A DNA stretch of 64,000 nt from Salegentibacter salinarum (lineage in GTDB: Bacteria > Bacteroidota > Bacteroidia > Flavobacteriales > Flavobacteriaceae). The stretch covers positions 1 through 64,000 of the forward strand of contig NZ_FUZC01000007.1 of NCBI RefSeq assembly GCF_900168115.1. The letters are read 5' to 3'. The position numbers were made by a program, and so were the translations under genes. This document shows positions 1 to 9,654 of this stretch, one piece after another (within the stretch, counting starts at the first letter, position 1; every line of letters begins with the position of its first letter). Under the pieces are notes generated by a model. The model had not been told where the DNA came from, did not search any database, and saw only the letters and a program-made list of their open reading frames with translations.

Positions 1-1
1 A

Positions 2-895
2 CAAACTTCAGATCCTGCGCCTCCTACAGTACTATACCGTGTTAATTCTGGTGGACCTGCAATAGCTTCCATCGATGGTGAAATAGACTGGGGGGCAGAC
101 ACGTCCTCGGAGAATTCCCCATACCTGGCTGAAGCTGGAGGGAATAATACCGCTAGTTCCGGCATGAAGAATTATACCGATTCAGTTGATCTGGAAACAA
201 CCCCGACCAGTATTTTTAACTCAGAAAGGTCAGATTATTTCTCTGGCATGCCAAATGTCATGTATTCATTTCCACTGGATCCCGGCACTTATGAGATACG
301 CCTATATTTAGGCAATGGTTACCATGGAACCTCAAAAGCAGGGCAACGGATTTATAATGTTGAGATGGAAGGCATAGTTCATCCTGAACTTGAAGGGATA
401 GATATCTCCGGAACTTTTGGGCATAAGGTAGGGGCGGTTATTAATAAAACGGTTAATGTTACCGATGGCTTCCTGAATATTTCCTTTATTCATGGGGTGG
501 AAAATCCTCTTATCAATGGAATAGAAATTCTAGGATCAACATCTCTCCTCGATATAAAGACTTCTGAAGAACAGATTAAAGAGGCTGAGGCAATAATTCC
601 TGATGAAGATGTTAAAATGGTAGTAGCAGAAGCTACAACAGTTAAACTCTACCCCAACCCTGCACAATTTGATGTTTACCTACAATTTTCAGATCCAAAG
701 TTGAAAATTTCTAACATTAGCGTCTACGATTTCAACGGCCGCTTCTTAAAATTTTTTGATAAGTTTCAGATTATCGAAAAGGGTAAAGGTGAATATCGGT
801 TCAATATATCAGGAATGTCCGATGGAGTTTATATACTCAAAATTTTTACTGAAAATTTCGACGTATTCACCCTCAGGTTGATTAAAAAAGACTAG
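2..895 (+). CDS. Secreted malectin-domain protein with T9SS type A sorting domain (5' truncated)
   Basis: The open frame enters from the left edge of the window; the first in-frame ATG at 164 is internal, because the upstream codons already read as malectin-like sequence (YRVNSGGP, IDWGAD). About 160 residues of a malectin-type carbohydrate-binding fold are followed by a linker rich in Glu and Val, then an ~80-residue C-terminal domain starting VKLYPNP and ending in a basic tail (RLIKKD). That C-terminal pattern is the type A sorting signal of the type IX secretion system, so the protein should be exported and anchored or released at the cell surface. The N-terminal part, with the signal peptide and any catalytic domain, lies outside the window. 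The next gene starts 267 bp downstream and belongs to another pathway. Confidence 0.85.
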   Translation, partial: QTSDPAPPTVLYRVNSGGPAIASIDGEIDWGADTSSENSPYLAEAGGNNTASSGMKNYTDSVDLETTPTSIFNSERSDYFSGMPNVMYSFPLDPGTYEIRLYLGNGYHGTSKAGQRIYNVEMEGIVHPELEGIDISGTFGHKVGAVINKTVNVTDGFLNISFIHGVENPLINGIEILGSTSLLDIKTSEEQIKEAEAIIPDEDVKMVVAEATTVKLYPNPAQFDVYLQFSDPKLKISNISVYDFNGRFLKFFDKFQIIEKGKGEYRFNISGMSDGVYILKIFTENFDVFTLRLIKKD

Positions 896-1162
896 TAGGT
901 TCAAGGTTTCAGTGATAGCTTATGATCCCACATTGTTGTACAATTAAATAAAAGAACCAGGTTTTTACAAGGTTATTATTTCAGATCTTCCTAGCGAAGT
1001 TTATACTTCAACTTTAATTCATAATCTTCTAAACCTGTCTTGCATTTAAGTATCAAAGAGTAATAAATAGGAGTCCCTATATTATTCAAAGAGCATTCAG
1101 GAAAAATAAATCTTCTTTAAAATAACTTAATTAATAATTTTTAAATACTTAAAAGCATCAGT

Positions 1163-1933
1163 ATGAAAGTAGTTCTATTAGCCGGTGGGTTTGGCACGAG
1201 ATTAAGCGAAGAAACAGATTTAAAGCCAAAACCTATGGTAGAAATAGGGGGGAAACCTATTTTATGGCACATAATGAAAATTTATTCACATTATGGATTT
1301 AATGAATTCGTTATCTGTCTAGGATACAAGGGGTATGTAATTAAGGAGTATTTCTTTAATTACTTCAGGCATCTATCGGATATAAGTATAAATCTTGGCA
1401 CAAATACAGTTGAGATACTTAATACCACTTGTGAACCTTGGAAAATTTCACTTATTGAAACCGGACTTCATACTATGACTGGGGGACGGATAAAAAGGAT
1501 TAAACCTTTTGTAAATAATGAACCTTTTCTATTAACCTATGGGGATGGTGTAGGATCTGTTAACATCAAAGAGTTGATTGATTTTCATAAATCTAAAAAT
1601 AAATTGATTTCTGTAACTGCTGTTCAGCCCTCGGGAAGATTTGGGGCTATGAGTATAACCGATGGCAACGACGTAGATTCGTTCCTTGAAAAACCTAGAG
1701 GAGATGGTGGGTGGATTAACGGAGGCTTTTTTGTTTGCCAACCAGAAGTATTTGATTATATAAAAAATGATCATACTGTTTTTGAAAAAGAGCCTCTTGA
1801 AAGCTTAGCAAAAGAGGGGGAAATGGCAGCCTATAAACATATGGGCTTCTGGAAACCTATGGATTCTTTGAGGGATAAGCGTGAGCTAGAAACGTTATGG
1901 AGTGAAGAGAAAGCACCTTGGAAAGTTTGGTAA
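1163..1933 (+). CDS. rfbF: Glucose-1-phosphate cytidylyltransferase
   Basis: Makes CDP-glucose from CTP and glucose 1-phosphate, the first step to CDP-linked 3,6-dideoxy or 6-deoxyhexoses for O-antigen or other surface glycans. At 256 aa it has the normal length. The nucleotide-binding loop GGFGTR lies at residues 8-13, followed by KPKPMVEIGGKPILWHIM, the family's sugar-nucleotide signature. The C-terminal GFWKPMDSLRDK is also typical. It is first in a four-gene cassette and 18 bp ahead of rfbG. No Shine-Dalgarno sequence is visible, as usual in this phylum. Confidence 0.95.
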   Translation: MKVVLLAGGFGTRLSEETDLKPKPMVEIGGKPILWHIMKIYSHYGFNEFVICLGYKGYVIKEYFFNYFRHLSDISINLGTNTVEILNTTCEPWKISLIETGLHTMTGGRIKRIKPFVNNEPFLLTYGDGVGSVNIKELIDFHKSKNKLISVTAVQPSGRFGAMSITDGNDVDSFLEKPRGDGGWINGGFFVCQPEVFDYIKNDHTVFEKEPLESLAKEGEMAAYKHMGFWKPMDSLRDKRELETLWSEEKAPWKVW

Positions 1934-1951
1934 ATCATAAAATTTATAATA

Positions 1952-3055
1952 ATGTTTGAATCAGTTTATAAAAACAAGAAAGTGCTTATTACCGGAAATA
2001 CCGGGTTTAAAGGTGCTTGGTTAAGTATTTGGCTGCATGAACTAGGCGCTGATGTTTATGGTCTTTCAGACAGAATTCCTACAGAGCCTTCAATTTTCGA
2101 AAGCTTGTCTCTAAAAGATATCATTAAACACCATTTCTGTGATATCAGAAACCTGGGAGAAACTAAAAAAATTATTAATGAAATTGCCCCAAATTTCATT
2201 TTTCATCTAGCAGCCCAGCCAATAGTTGGTTTATCCTATCAAAACCCTGTAGAAACGATAGAGACGAACGTTTTAGGTACCACGAATGTTTTAGAAACCT
2301 TCAGGCTGCTCCAAAATGAATGCACAGGGATATTTATCACAAGTGATAAGTGCTATGAAAATGTGGAATGGACGTATGGCTACAGAGAAACAGATCCTGT
2401 GGGGGGGAAGGATATTTATAGCGCATCCAAAGGTGCTTGTGAGGTTATAATTCACGGTTACTATGAATCTTTTATTAAGAACATTCGTCACTTAAAGCTT
2501 GCTTCTGTACGTGCAGGTAATGTAATTGGGGGCGGAGATTGGGCAGATAAAAGGCTCGTACCGGACTGTATTAGAGCTTGGTCGGAAAACAGAAAGGTGG
2601 AGATAAGAAATCCCTATTCAACAAGGCCCTGGCAACATGTATTGGAACCTTTAAGTGGATATCTGAGAACGGGCCAGAAACTTTCTCAAAATAAAATTCC
2701 GAATGGGAATTCTTTTAATTTTGGTCCACCCGGTGATCATTCTCACACAGTAGAAAAAATCCTCGAAAAAATCGCGCATTACTGGAATCCTGTCCATAGC
2801 GAAGGACTGTTTGAAGTGAATGAGGAAGGTAAATTTCATGAAGCGGGTTTGCTTAAATTGAATTGCGATAAAGCCCTGGCAGATCTTAATTGGATATCTG
2901 TGCTATCTTTTGATGATACGGCCAGATTTACTGCAGAATGGTATAAAACATACTACGAAAGAAATGAAAATATGATGGATTACACAAAGAAGCAGATCAA
3001 CGAATATACTAACAAAGCATTTGAAAAAAAATTGGCATGGACTCAGAGAAAATAA
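1952..3055 (+). CDS. rfbG: CDP-glucose 4,6-dehydratase
   Basis: Converts CDP-glucose to CDP-4-keto-6-deoxyglucose using bound NAD. Extended SDR of 367 aa with the dinucleotide motif GNTGFKG at residues 15-21, a TSDKCYEN active-site strand and the catalytic pair Tyr156/Lys160 in YSASK. The TSDKCYE and GYRETDPVGGKD segments are characteristic of CDP-glucose dehydratases rather than dTDP-glucose ones. The end overlaps the next gene by 19 bp, which suggests translational coupling. Together with rfbF it commits carbon to a CDP-deoxyhexose; the later dehydrase (rfbH/ddhC) is not in the window. Confidence 0.95.
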   Translation: MFESVYKNKKVLITGNTGFKGAWLSIWLHELGADVYGLSDRIPTEPSIFESLSLKDIIKHHFCDIRNLGETKKIINEIAPNFIFHLAAQPIVGLSYQNPVETIETNVLGTTNVLETFRLLQNECTGIFITSDKCYENVEWTYGYRETDPVGGKDIYSASKGACEVIIHGYYESFIKNIRHLKLASVRAGNVIGGGDWADKRLVPDCIRAWSENRKVEIRNPYSTRPWQHVLEPLSGYLRTGQKLSQNKIPNGNSFNFGPPGDHSHTVEKILEKIAHYWNPVHSEGLFEVNEEGKFHEAGLLKLNCDKALADLNWISVLSFDDTARFTAEWYKTYYERNENMMDYTKKQINEYTNKAFEKKLAWTQRK

Positions 3056-3474
3056 TATTAGAGGATGTTTATCTAACCTCTCTTAAGATTATCGAGAATC
3101 CCAAAGGAAACATCCTTCACGGGCTAAAGAATACTGAAGAGGTCTTTTCTCAATTCGGGGAGGCTTATTTTTCTAAAATCAAGAAGGGAGAAATTAAAGG
3201 ATGGAAAAAACATTCTAAAATGAAGTTAAATATTATAGTTCCCTTAGGAGCTATAAAATTTTATTTGATTGATCATAAAAAGGGCAGTAGTACGTATAAT
3301 ATGAATATGAAGGTAGAACTATCCCTTTTAAACTATTCCCGGCTGACTGTTCCCCCTGGCTGCTGGATTGCTTTTGAAGGAATGGAGGAAGATAATATGT
3401 TATTAAATATTGCTAGTATTACCCATGATCCTTCTGAAGCAGAGACAAGGGATTTCAGTTACTTTTCTATATGA
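3037..3474 (+). CDS. Cupin-fold sugar-nucleotide epimerase-like protein (RmlC family)
   Basis: A 145-aa protein resembling the dTDP-4-dehydrorhamnose 3,5-epimerase / WxcM-like sugar isomerase group. Visible features are KGNILHGLK near residue 25, GWKKHSKM as the usual histidine-containing strand, and a VPPGCWIAFEG turn typical of these cupins. It probably acts on the CDP-4-keto-6-deoxyglucose made by RfbG, as the 3- or 3,5-epimerase of a CDP-ascarylose or related pathway; that substrate is inferred from position only. It starts inside the end of rfbG and its stop overlaps the start of the next gene by 4 bp. Confidence 0.75.
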   Translation: MDSEKIILEDVYLTSLKIIENPKGNILHGLKNTEEVFSQFGEAYFSKIKKGEIKGWKKHSKMKLNIIVPLGAIKFYLIDHKKGSSTYNMNMKVELSLLNYSRLTVPPGCWIAFEGMEEDNMLLNIASITHDPSEAETRDFSYFSI

Positions 3475-4409
3475 ATATCCTAATTACTGGGGGTTTAGGA
3501 TATGTTGGAGGTCGTTTAACCAGCTATTTTTCCCAAAAGGGCAATCAAGTTTATGCCTTATCCAGACACAAATCTCTGGATGAATATTATGAAAATGTGG
3601 AAGTTTTGAGTAATGTCGACGTGTTAGAGAAAAACAAACTTGAAAATATTTCCATACAATGTATTATTCATTTGGCCTCGATGAATGAGCATGAATGCAT
3701 CGATTTTCCTCTTGAAGCTATAGACGTCAATGTCAAAGGAACGTTGAACTGGTTGATGTGGGCAAAGAAAAATAATGTAAAACAATTTATTTTTTTCTCT
3801 ACTGCACATGTTTACGGAAGTCCATTAGTGGGAAATTTAAATGAGTATACCCAGGCCGTTCCCAGCCACCCATATTCTATTACTCATAGGTGCGCAGAGG
3901 ATTATGTAATTGCTTATTTTCACAAGCATAACCTAAACACGAAAGTAGTAAGACTTTCAAATTCCTTTGGATATCCTGCCTTTCCAACAGCTAATCGATG
4001 GACACTCTTGATAAATGATATTTGCAAGAGTATTGTTGAGGACAGAAGCTTCAAAATCAAATCTAACAGACTACAGGAAAGAGATTTTATTTCTTTATCA
4101 AACGTTTGTAAAGCAATTGAAAAATTAATTGATTATTCTATACCTGAGGGAGATAATAGAATCTTCAATTTAAGCAATGGAAAAAGTAGAACTCTTTTTG
4201 AGATAGGTTTATGGATAAAAAAAATTGCGGAAAATTATTTTGGTGAGGAAATCCAATTTTCATTTGATGCATCTAAAGATCTTCCAATTATTCCTTTAAA
4301 ACTATCAAGTCAAAAAATTAAAAAATCCGGATGGAATCCTACTCCACACAAAGATGTAGATGAAATCCAACAAACCTTCGATTTTTTTATAAAAAAAAAT
4401 AAAATGTGA
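3471..4409 (+). CDS. NAD-dependent epimerase/dehydratase with YxxxH active site
   Basis: Extended SDR of 312 aa and last gene of the CDP-sugar cassette. The cofactor motif GGLGYVGG is near residues 7-14 and the active-site strand is STAHVYG. In the usual YxxxK position the sequence reads Tyr135-Ser-Ile-Thr-His139, so the lysine that lowers the tyrosine pKa is replaced by histidine. The rest of the fold, including RLSNSFGYP and a C-terminal substrate region, is intact. By position it should be the final reductase or epimerase of a CDP-deoxyhexose route. Either the enzyme tolerates His or it is impaired. A hairpin follows about 85 bp downstream. Confidence 0.8.
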   Translation: MNILITGGLGYVGGRLTSYFSQKGNQVYALSRHKSLDEYYENVEVLSNVDVLEKNKLENISIQCIIHLASMNEHECIDFPLEAIDVNVKGTLNWLMWAKKNNVKQFIFFSTAHVYGSPLVGNLNEYTQAVPSHPYSITHRCAEDYVIAYFHKHNLNTKVVRLSNSFGYPAFPTANRWTLLINDICKSIVEDRSFKIKSNRLQERDFISLSNVCKAIEKLIDYSIPEGDNRIFNLSNGKSRTLFEIGLWIKKIAENYFGEEIQFSFDASKDLPIIPLKLSSQKIKKSGWNPTPHKDVDEIQQTFDFFIKKNKM

Positions 4410-4493
4410 TTTGGAAATAGGAAGGTATATCAATATTTATTTTCATTTTATGAATTAGGCATTTTTTTAAACTAACTCTTTTCCCAAGGGCTT

Positions 4494-4530
4494 GGGTCTG
4501 TAAATTAAACTCTGTCTGATTTACAGACCC
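4494..4530. terminator. Inverted repeat, probable terminator between convergent genes
   Basis: Perfect 12-bp arms (GGGTCTGTAAAT at 4494-4505 and its complement at 4519-4530) around a 13-nt loop. It lies between the CDP-sugar cassette and the convergent response-regulator gene. The T-run on the + side starts only about 13 nt after the stem, so intrinsic termination is likely but not certain. Confidence 0.55.
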
Positions 4531-4562
4531 ATAAAACTTCTAGTTTTTTGAGAATAAAAGAA

Positions 4563-5264
4563 TTAATCAGTCTTTAAGATAAAACCTTTCTTATGAAGAT
4601 TTTCAATTTTAATTTTTGAATCTTTTTTTAAATATTTACGAAGGTGGGAAATAAAAACGTTTAGGCTTTTTCGATTAAAATAATCGTTTTTACCCCAGAG
4701 TTGAACCAGGATATCCTTGTGGCTGCAAAGCTTATTTTTATTTTGTACAAGGTAATTTAGTAATTCATTTTCCCTTGCGGTTAAGTAAATAATTTCCTTA
4801 TTAAAGATAAGCTCCTGACTTTTACTATTAAAATCATACTCACCTATTTTAAATATATATTCTTCTGGTTCTGATTCCTTCTGAAATGAATGCACTCTTG
4901 ATAGAAGTGCGTGAATTCTTACTACCAGTTCTTCTTCATCAATCGGCTTTTTTAGATAATCTACGGCACCAAGTGAAAATCCTTTTAAGACATCAATCTT
5001 CATAGACCTGGCCGTTAAAAAAATAAACGGTGTTTCTGGATAATTGATTTTCAATTTATTTGCCAGGCTAAACCCATCAATATCGGGTAACATCACATCC
5101 AGGATAATTAAGTCATGCGTATCTGCTTCAATTAGCTCTAAGGCCTTTTTTCCTGTTTGCGCCCAGAAAACCTCAAATTCTTTGATCTTTAGATATTCCG
5201 ATAGGAGATATCCTAGGGAATCATCGTCTTCAACCAGTAATATTTTATGCTTTTTATCCGGCAT
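4563..5264 (-). CDS. OmpR/PhoB-family response regulator (RprY-like)
   Basis: 233 aa: a receiver domain (acidic pocket EDDD at residues 12-15, phospho-acceptor Asp56 in LDVMLPD, conserved KKP) followed by an OmpR-type winged helix with the TARENELLNYL recognition segment. It overlaps the upstream histidine kinase by 11 bp, so the two form one unit. Layout and sequence resemble the RprX/RprY-type envelope-stress pairs common in Bacteroidota. The target genes cannot be read from the sequence; the divergent outer-membrane protein gene upstream of the kinase is the obvious candidate. Confidence 0.9.
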   Translation of the reverse strand: MPDKKHKILLVEDDDSLGYLLSEYLKIKEFEVFWAQTGKKALELIEADTHDLIILDVMLPDIDGFSLANKLKINYPETPFIFLTARSMKIDVLKGFSLGAVDYLKKPIDEEELVVRIHALLSRVHSFQKESEPEEYIFKIGEYDFNSKSQELIFNKEIIYLTARENELLNYLVQNKNKLCSHKDILVQLWGKNDYFNRKSLNVFISHLRKYLKKDSKIKIENLHKKGFILKTD

Positions 5265-6522
5265 TTTTTAGAGGGATTATCAGGGTGATTTGTGTGCCTT
5301 TTTGTAATTCACTTTCTAATTTTATGCGGCCTTGATGCCTTTTTATAACTTCCTGAACATAGCTAAGCCCCAAACCATAGCCTTTTACAGTGTGTAAATC
5401 GCCTTCGGGAACACGATAGAATTTTTTAAAAATTCGCTGTTTTTCTTTTTCTGAAATTCCCTTTCCATTATCGCTAATGCAAATATGCAATTTACTTTTT
5501 TCAGAATATGCTGTTAGGCTAATTTGTGGATTATCGGAATACTTTTTAGCATTATCCAATAAGTTATTGATAGCGTTTTCAAAATGAGGCACGGCTACTT
5601 TTACTTTATATTCTCCCGATTGAAGTTCAAAATTGAAGGTGAAATTTTCCAGGTCAGATTGCATTTTAAAATCTTCGCACCATTGCAAAAGTTTTGGTCG
5701 TAGATCTAGCACTTTATAGTCTATAAATCTTTTTTTCGTTTCTAAACTAGCCAGGTCAAGTACTTGTAGAATATGTTTATTAAGGCGATCCACTTGTTTT
5801 CTAATATGAAAAACAATTGGCTTTTGATTCTCATTTAAATCTTTCTCCAGGATTTTAGTTGCTACACCTATTGAGAAAACTGGGGTTTTAAGTTCGTGAG
5901 TCAGGTTATTAATAAAATCATTGGTAATGATAATCAAATTTCTCTGCCAATAAAATAACCGAAGCATCCAAATCACTACGAAGATAATTATAGCCAGAAA
6001 GAGTAAGCCTGGAATAAGCAGTCCATGTAATTGGGAAAGGAAATAGGAGTTAAGGTCTTTAAAATGAAGTTCCAGGGTGACATCCTTTTCAAGGGTTTCC
6101 GGGAGATAGCCCTCTAATTGTACAGGGTATTTTATAATAGAATCTTCAGGGCTAAAATTGACCGGTGACTTGAGATCAATACTTCCGTCTTTTGAATACA
6201 GGTTATAGGAGAAATCGGTTTTTATCCTGTTAGTCACCAACCTGTCTCTTATAAAATCGTTTAAAAAATGTTTGGAAGCATCTTGTAAACTATCCTGACT
6301 GAGGGTGAAATAATTGCTACCTTCAAGTGATTGTGCAATTAGAAAGCTAAGCTGATTCTCGTTGGAAAGGTCTTCTTTTAAATCACTCCCGGCGCGTTCA
6401 ATTTTTTGCTCAAACTGTAGTTCAGCAAGGTTAAGTCCAATTCTTAAATACTGAAATTGTACAACGAAGAGTCCTACTACCGAAATTATAAAAATGGCTA
6501 TATAAATTTTTCTCCGCTTCAA
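5254..6522 (-). CDS. Membrane sensor histidine kinase (RprX-like)
   Basis: 422 aa with a first membrane segment at about residues 7-24, a periplasmic sensor region of about 140 residues and a second membrane segment at about 168-190. The HisKA domain carries phospho-acceptor His209 in LTHELKTP. The HATPase domain shows the N-box NAINNLLDNAKKYS, DNGKGIS and GYGLGLSYV. All catalytic boxes are present, so it should be active. It phosphorylates the regulator encoded immediately downstream. The 163-bp gap to the outer-membrane protein gene at 6686 is a shared divergent control region. Confidence 0.9.
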   Translation of the reverse strand: MKRRKIYIAIFIISVVGLFVVQFQYLRIGLNLAELQFEQKIERAGSDLKEDLSNENQLSFLIAQSLEGSNYFTLSQDSLQDASKHFLNDFIRDRLVTNRIKTDFSYNLYSKDGSIDLKSPVNFSPEDSIIKYPVQLEGYLPETLEKDVTLELHFKDLNSYFLSQLHGLLIPGLLFLAIIIFVVIWMLRLFYWQRNLIIITNDFINNLTHELKTPVFSIGVATKILEKDLNENQKPIVFHIRKQVDRLNKHILQVLDLASLETKKRFIDYKVLDLRPKLLQWCEDFKMQSDLENFTFNFELQSGEYKVKVAVPHFENAINNLLDNAKKYSDNPQISLTAYSEKSKLHICISDNGKGISEKEKQRIFKKFYRVPEGDLHTVKGYGLGLSYVQEVIKRHQGRIKLESELQKGTQITLIIPLKNAG

Positions 6523-6685
6523 ATCAGCAACTATATTACTAAAAATTAACGCTCTACTGCTTAATTAACTCCTTATTAATTCAATTAACCTTTGATTAAT
6601 CTTTTTGATTTTTTGTTACCCTAAACCTGTGTAAAATAAAACTACTTTGGTCTTCAACAAAGTAAAAATATTCATTTATAAACCT

Positions 6686-7828
6686 ATGAAAACAAAATAC
6701 GCTCTTTTCCTTCTCCTTATATCAATATTAATTCTTCCTCAAACGATGAAAGCACAAGGTTGTGTTGCTATTAGGCATTTTTCCTCCAGTATCGGGAATG
6801 AATTGGAAAGTAATTTGCTCGGCAAAGGTGATTTTCAGGTAGGTATGAATTATCGCTACTTTAAATCATTTAGGCATTTCAAGGGAACTGAAGAGGAACC
6901 GGATAGGGTTTCAAATAATACTGAAGTAATAAATTATTCCCATTCCTGGGATTTCAGTTTGAATTATGGACTTACTGATAGATTATATGCAGGAATTACT
7001 ATTCCCACTGTTCTTAATGAACGCTCTTCTTTATATGAACACGGGCGTGAAGAACGTCATAAAACTTTTTCCCGAGGCCTTGCCGATATTAGAGTAGGAA
7101 TGGGTTACTGGCTGTTTGATCCTGAAACTCACCTAAACGGAAATTTGGCACTGGGTCTTGGCTTAAAGCTACCAACCGGAAATTATAATGCAACAGATGT
7201 TTTTTATAACGTTGGCCCTGAAGCTTCGCCTCAAACCAGGCCGGTTGACCAGTCTATTCAGCCTGGAGACGGCGGATTTGGTTTGACCGTCGATTTTCAG
7301 TTTTACCAAACCATAACCGATGATCTTTTCATGTATGGTGGTGGATTCTATCTTTTTAACCCGAAAGAAACTAACGGTATTAGGACTTTTAGAGAAACCT
7401 TGAGTCCTATCCTTGACAATGAATCCATAATGTCAGTGCCAGACCAATTTGCTTTACGCGCCGGTCTTGGTTATGCTTTATCACATACCTTCTCTGCTTC
7501 CCTTGGTGCCCGTTTTGAAGGGGTTCCTGTTGAAGATGTTATTGGTGGAAGCGGTGGATTTAGAAGACCGGGAAATGTACTTTCTATAGATCCTGGAATA
7601 TCTTTTATGAAACATAATTTTTCTGTAAATCTAAATGTACCCGTTGCTTTAAGGAGAGATCGCCCCCAGAGCGTTACAGATCTTGAAACACAACTGGCCA
7701 CAGGTGAACCTCGTAATGGAGATGCTGCGTTCGCTGATTATCTTATAAATCTTGGAATTTCCTACCGCATAGGAGGTGGAAAGTCGATTTCTGAAATCGA
7801 ACCTGAGTCAGATTTACAGTTTGATTAA
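6686..7828 (+). CDS. Outer-membrane beta-barrel, transporter-like
   Basis: The chosen ATG gives 380 aa with a clear signal peptide (Lys-rich start, hydrophobic core, cleavage after MKAQ). An upstream TTG at 6647 would add 13 unlikely residues. The mature part consists of alternating aromatic strands such as DFSLNYGLTDRLYAGITIPT and repeated Gly-rich turns, as in the phenol-degradation MetA-like / putative transporter barrel family. It probably sits in the outer membrane. Divergent from the two-component genes and possibly their target. The substrate is unknown. Confidence 0.7.
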   Translation: MKTKYALFLLLISILILPQTMKAQGCVAIRHFSSSIGNELESNLLGKGDFQVGMNYRYFKSFRHFKGTEEEPDRVSNNTEVINYSHSWDFSLNYGLTDRLYAGITIPTVLNERSSLYEHGREERHKTFSRGLADIRVGMGYWLFDPETHLNGNLALGLGLKLPTGNYNATDVFYNVGPEASPQTRPVDQSIQPGDGGFGLTVDFQFYQTITDDLFMYGGGFYLFNPKETNGIRTFRETLSPILDNESIMSVPDQFALRAGLGYALSHTFSASLGARFEGVPVEDVIGGSGGFRRPGNVLSIDPGISFMKHNFSVNLNVPVALRRDRPQSVTDLETQLATGEPRNGDAAFADYLINLGISYRIGGGKSISEIEPESDLQFD

Positions 7829-7878
7829 TTAAGTCCTTATGGTGAATATTTAAACCAAGTTGAAAATAAGGGAATAGA

Positions 7879-7910
7879 AAAGCTCTGGTAGATCCGGAGC
7901 TTTTTCTTTT
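7879..7910 (+). terminator. Rho-independent terminator
   Basis: A 10-bp stem (AAAGCTCTGG / CCGGAGCTTT, one G-T pair) with a 5-nt loop, followed by TTCTTTT. It closes the outer-membrane protein gene, 50 bp after its stop. Confidence 0.85.
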
Positions 7911-8105
7911 GATAGAATTCAGACTTATAATATTACTCAAAATCTACTTGTGATTTTATGGACGATATATAAATTTTGATGCTTTGTAATGTCTAAATAT
8001 TACTCGAGGGGGTAATTTTTAATCTTTAAAATATTCTTCATTTCTAATTTGTACTCCAAGTCCAGCCGCACCAATCTTTCTGGTTTGCTAATGATCTTCT
8101 TCAGT

Positions 8106-9161
8106 TTAATCTATATTTTGTGCTGCAGAGAATGCTGCACCCAGTAGTGCAGTATTTGGATTTAAAATCACTTGGATAGGTATTAAGTTTAATAATGACT
8201 TCATACGATTTGAATTTACAAAGTCATTTGCAAATTTTTTCTTATTTATAATCTGTATATTTTTGGGAACTATTCCTCCTCCTATATAAATACCCCCTGT
8301 AGCTTTGAATTTAAGGGCTAGTTGTGCAGATTCTATTGCAAGAAATCTTAAGAATAGAGCCATAGTTTCTACACAAGTATTATATGTGTTTTCCATAGCA
8401 CACTGACTAATTAAAAACGCCGGATCTTCATTTAAATATCGTTCTTGAAACCATTTAGGCTCTGAAACTTGGCGGTACCATTTAAGAAATTGATATATAT
8501 TAATAATGCCAGGACCCGAAATTACTCGTTCCCAACTAACATGATCATATTTATAATGTAAATATCTCCATAATTCAATATCTAGCTCGTTTCTAGGACT
8601 AAATTCACAATGTCCTCCTTCAGAAGCAATTGGATGATACTTATTACCATCCCAAAAGATTCCAGCTTCTCCAAGCCCGGTACCCGGAGATAGTATCGCT
8701 AAATTTCCAGAATCAGATGAGCCACTTTTTATCTCCGTGAAATGGCTGGATTCTATATTTTTTAGACCATAAGCTGTAGCCTCCAAATCATTGATTATAC
8801 GGATCGAACTATTCTTTGTAATATCAATAATATCTTTCTTATCAATTTCCCACGTGAAATTTGTACCTAATACTTTTCCATCTTTTACAGGACCAGCAGC
8901 CCCTATACACACACTTTTTATCTTCAATGTATCGTTCCCGCAGAATTTTATAACTAATTCTTTGAAGGAATAGTATTCTTTTGTTTTGTAAGAGTTTTCT
9001 CGTACGAGAGAAAGATTTCCATTTTCAAAATTGAATATAGCAAACCGGGCGTTTGTCCCACCAATATCAGCTGCCAATAATAAACCACGTTTGTTTTGTA
9101 ATTCCGGATTGATCTCCATATTAATGCGCCAGCGCATACCTGCTTGAAGGGACGTTTTCAT
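8106..9161 (-). CDS. glk: Glucokinase (Glk family)
   Basis: Phosphorylates glucose with ATP. 351 aa from the ATG at 9161; an ATG at 9119 (MEINPEL) gives a 337-aa protein closer to the family's usual N-terminus, so the start is uncertain. Motifs: AADIGGTNARFAIF (phosphate 1), SPGTGLGEAG, ASEGGHCEFSPR with the Glu-Gly-Gly-His sugar-binding segment, and GGIYIGGGI (adenosine). These mark the bacterial Glk family rather than ROK kinases. It is transcribed away from the PEP synthase gene across a 490-bp gap. Confidence 0.9.
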   Translation of the reverse strand: MKTSLQAGMRWRINMEINPELQNKRGLLLAADIGGTNARFAIFNFENGNLSLVRENSYKTKEYYSFKELVIKFCGNDTLKIKSVCIGAAGPVKDGKVLGTNFTWEIDKKDIIDITKNSSIRIINDLEATAYGLKNIESSHFTEIKSGSSDSGNLAILSPGTGLGEAGIFWDGNKYHPIASEGGHCEFSPRNELDIELWRYLHYKYDHVSWERVISGPGIINIYQFLKWYRQVSEPKWFQERYLNEDPAFLISQCAMENTYNTCVETMALFLRFLAIESAQLALKFKATGGIYIGGGIVPKNIQIINKKKFANDFVNSNRMKSLLNLIPIQVILNPNTALLGAAFSAAQNID

Positions 9162-9654
9162 AGTGTTCAGTTTTTCAAATTTGTAATGTTCTAAAGGTAT
9201 CTCAAAGTATCACAAATAATTTTACTCTAAAAAAATGAAGTTTAATTATGAAAATGGTGGTAGCTTCTTAGCACGTTTACTACACATTATTCCTAGCAGA
9301 TAGATGAAATGTGAATGCCAATTATAAAATCTCTTATTACATTTAACTAAGGCATACTGTGGTTTAAGAGCAATTTGATCTATTTTCTACTCCTTCCCTT
9401 TTAAGTGCAACAGAGTGTTATAACTTTTTATGTTTTCTAAAATTAGAGGGAAATATTTACCCTTAAAAATGAAATATCAAGGTTTTAGATATAAAGAGTA
9501 ATCTCTTGATTAATACTTAATAAAACAAATAATAGAAGTCATGAAGATGATGAAAATCATATTTATTTTCAAACGGTTCGACTAATTTTAGTTATTGGTG
9601 GAGTTTTTATTAATAATTGACCAAACTTCTTTTTAAAAACTAAAATATACTACG
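9162..9654. other. Divergent intergenic region upstream of glk and ppsA
   Basis: No open frame of note. It contains the inverted motif ATGAT-GAAA-ATCAT at 9547-9560, about 95 bp ahead of the ppsA start, and otherwise A/T-rich sequence without a recognisable riboswitch or RNA gene. Confidence 0.6.
9547..9560. promoter_or_regulatory. Candidate operator, TGAT-N4-ATCA type, upstream of ppsA
   Basis: ATGAT, 4 nt, ATCAT: perfect 5-bp arms. The same core recurs upstream of adhP, hsp20 and the broken response regulator. The spacing resembles a Crp/Fnr-type dimer site, but that assignment is inference. Confidence 0.35.

Noticed and set aside
6647-6685. TTG start for the outer-membrane protein
   Set aside because: It would place 13 residues before a standard signal peptide; the ATG at 6686 gives a normal exported protein.
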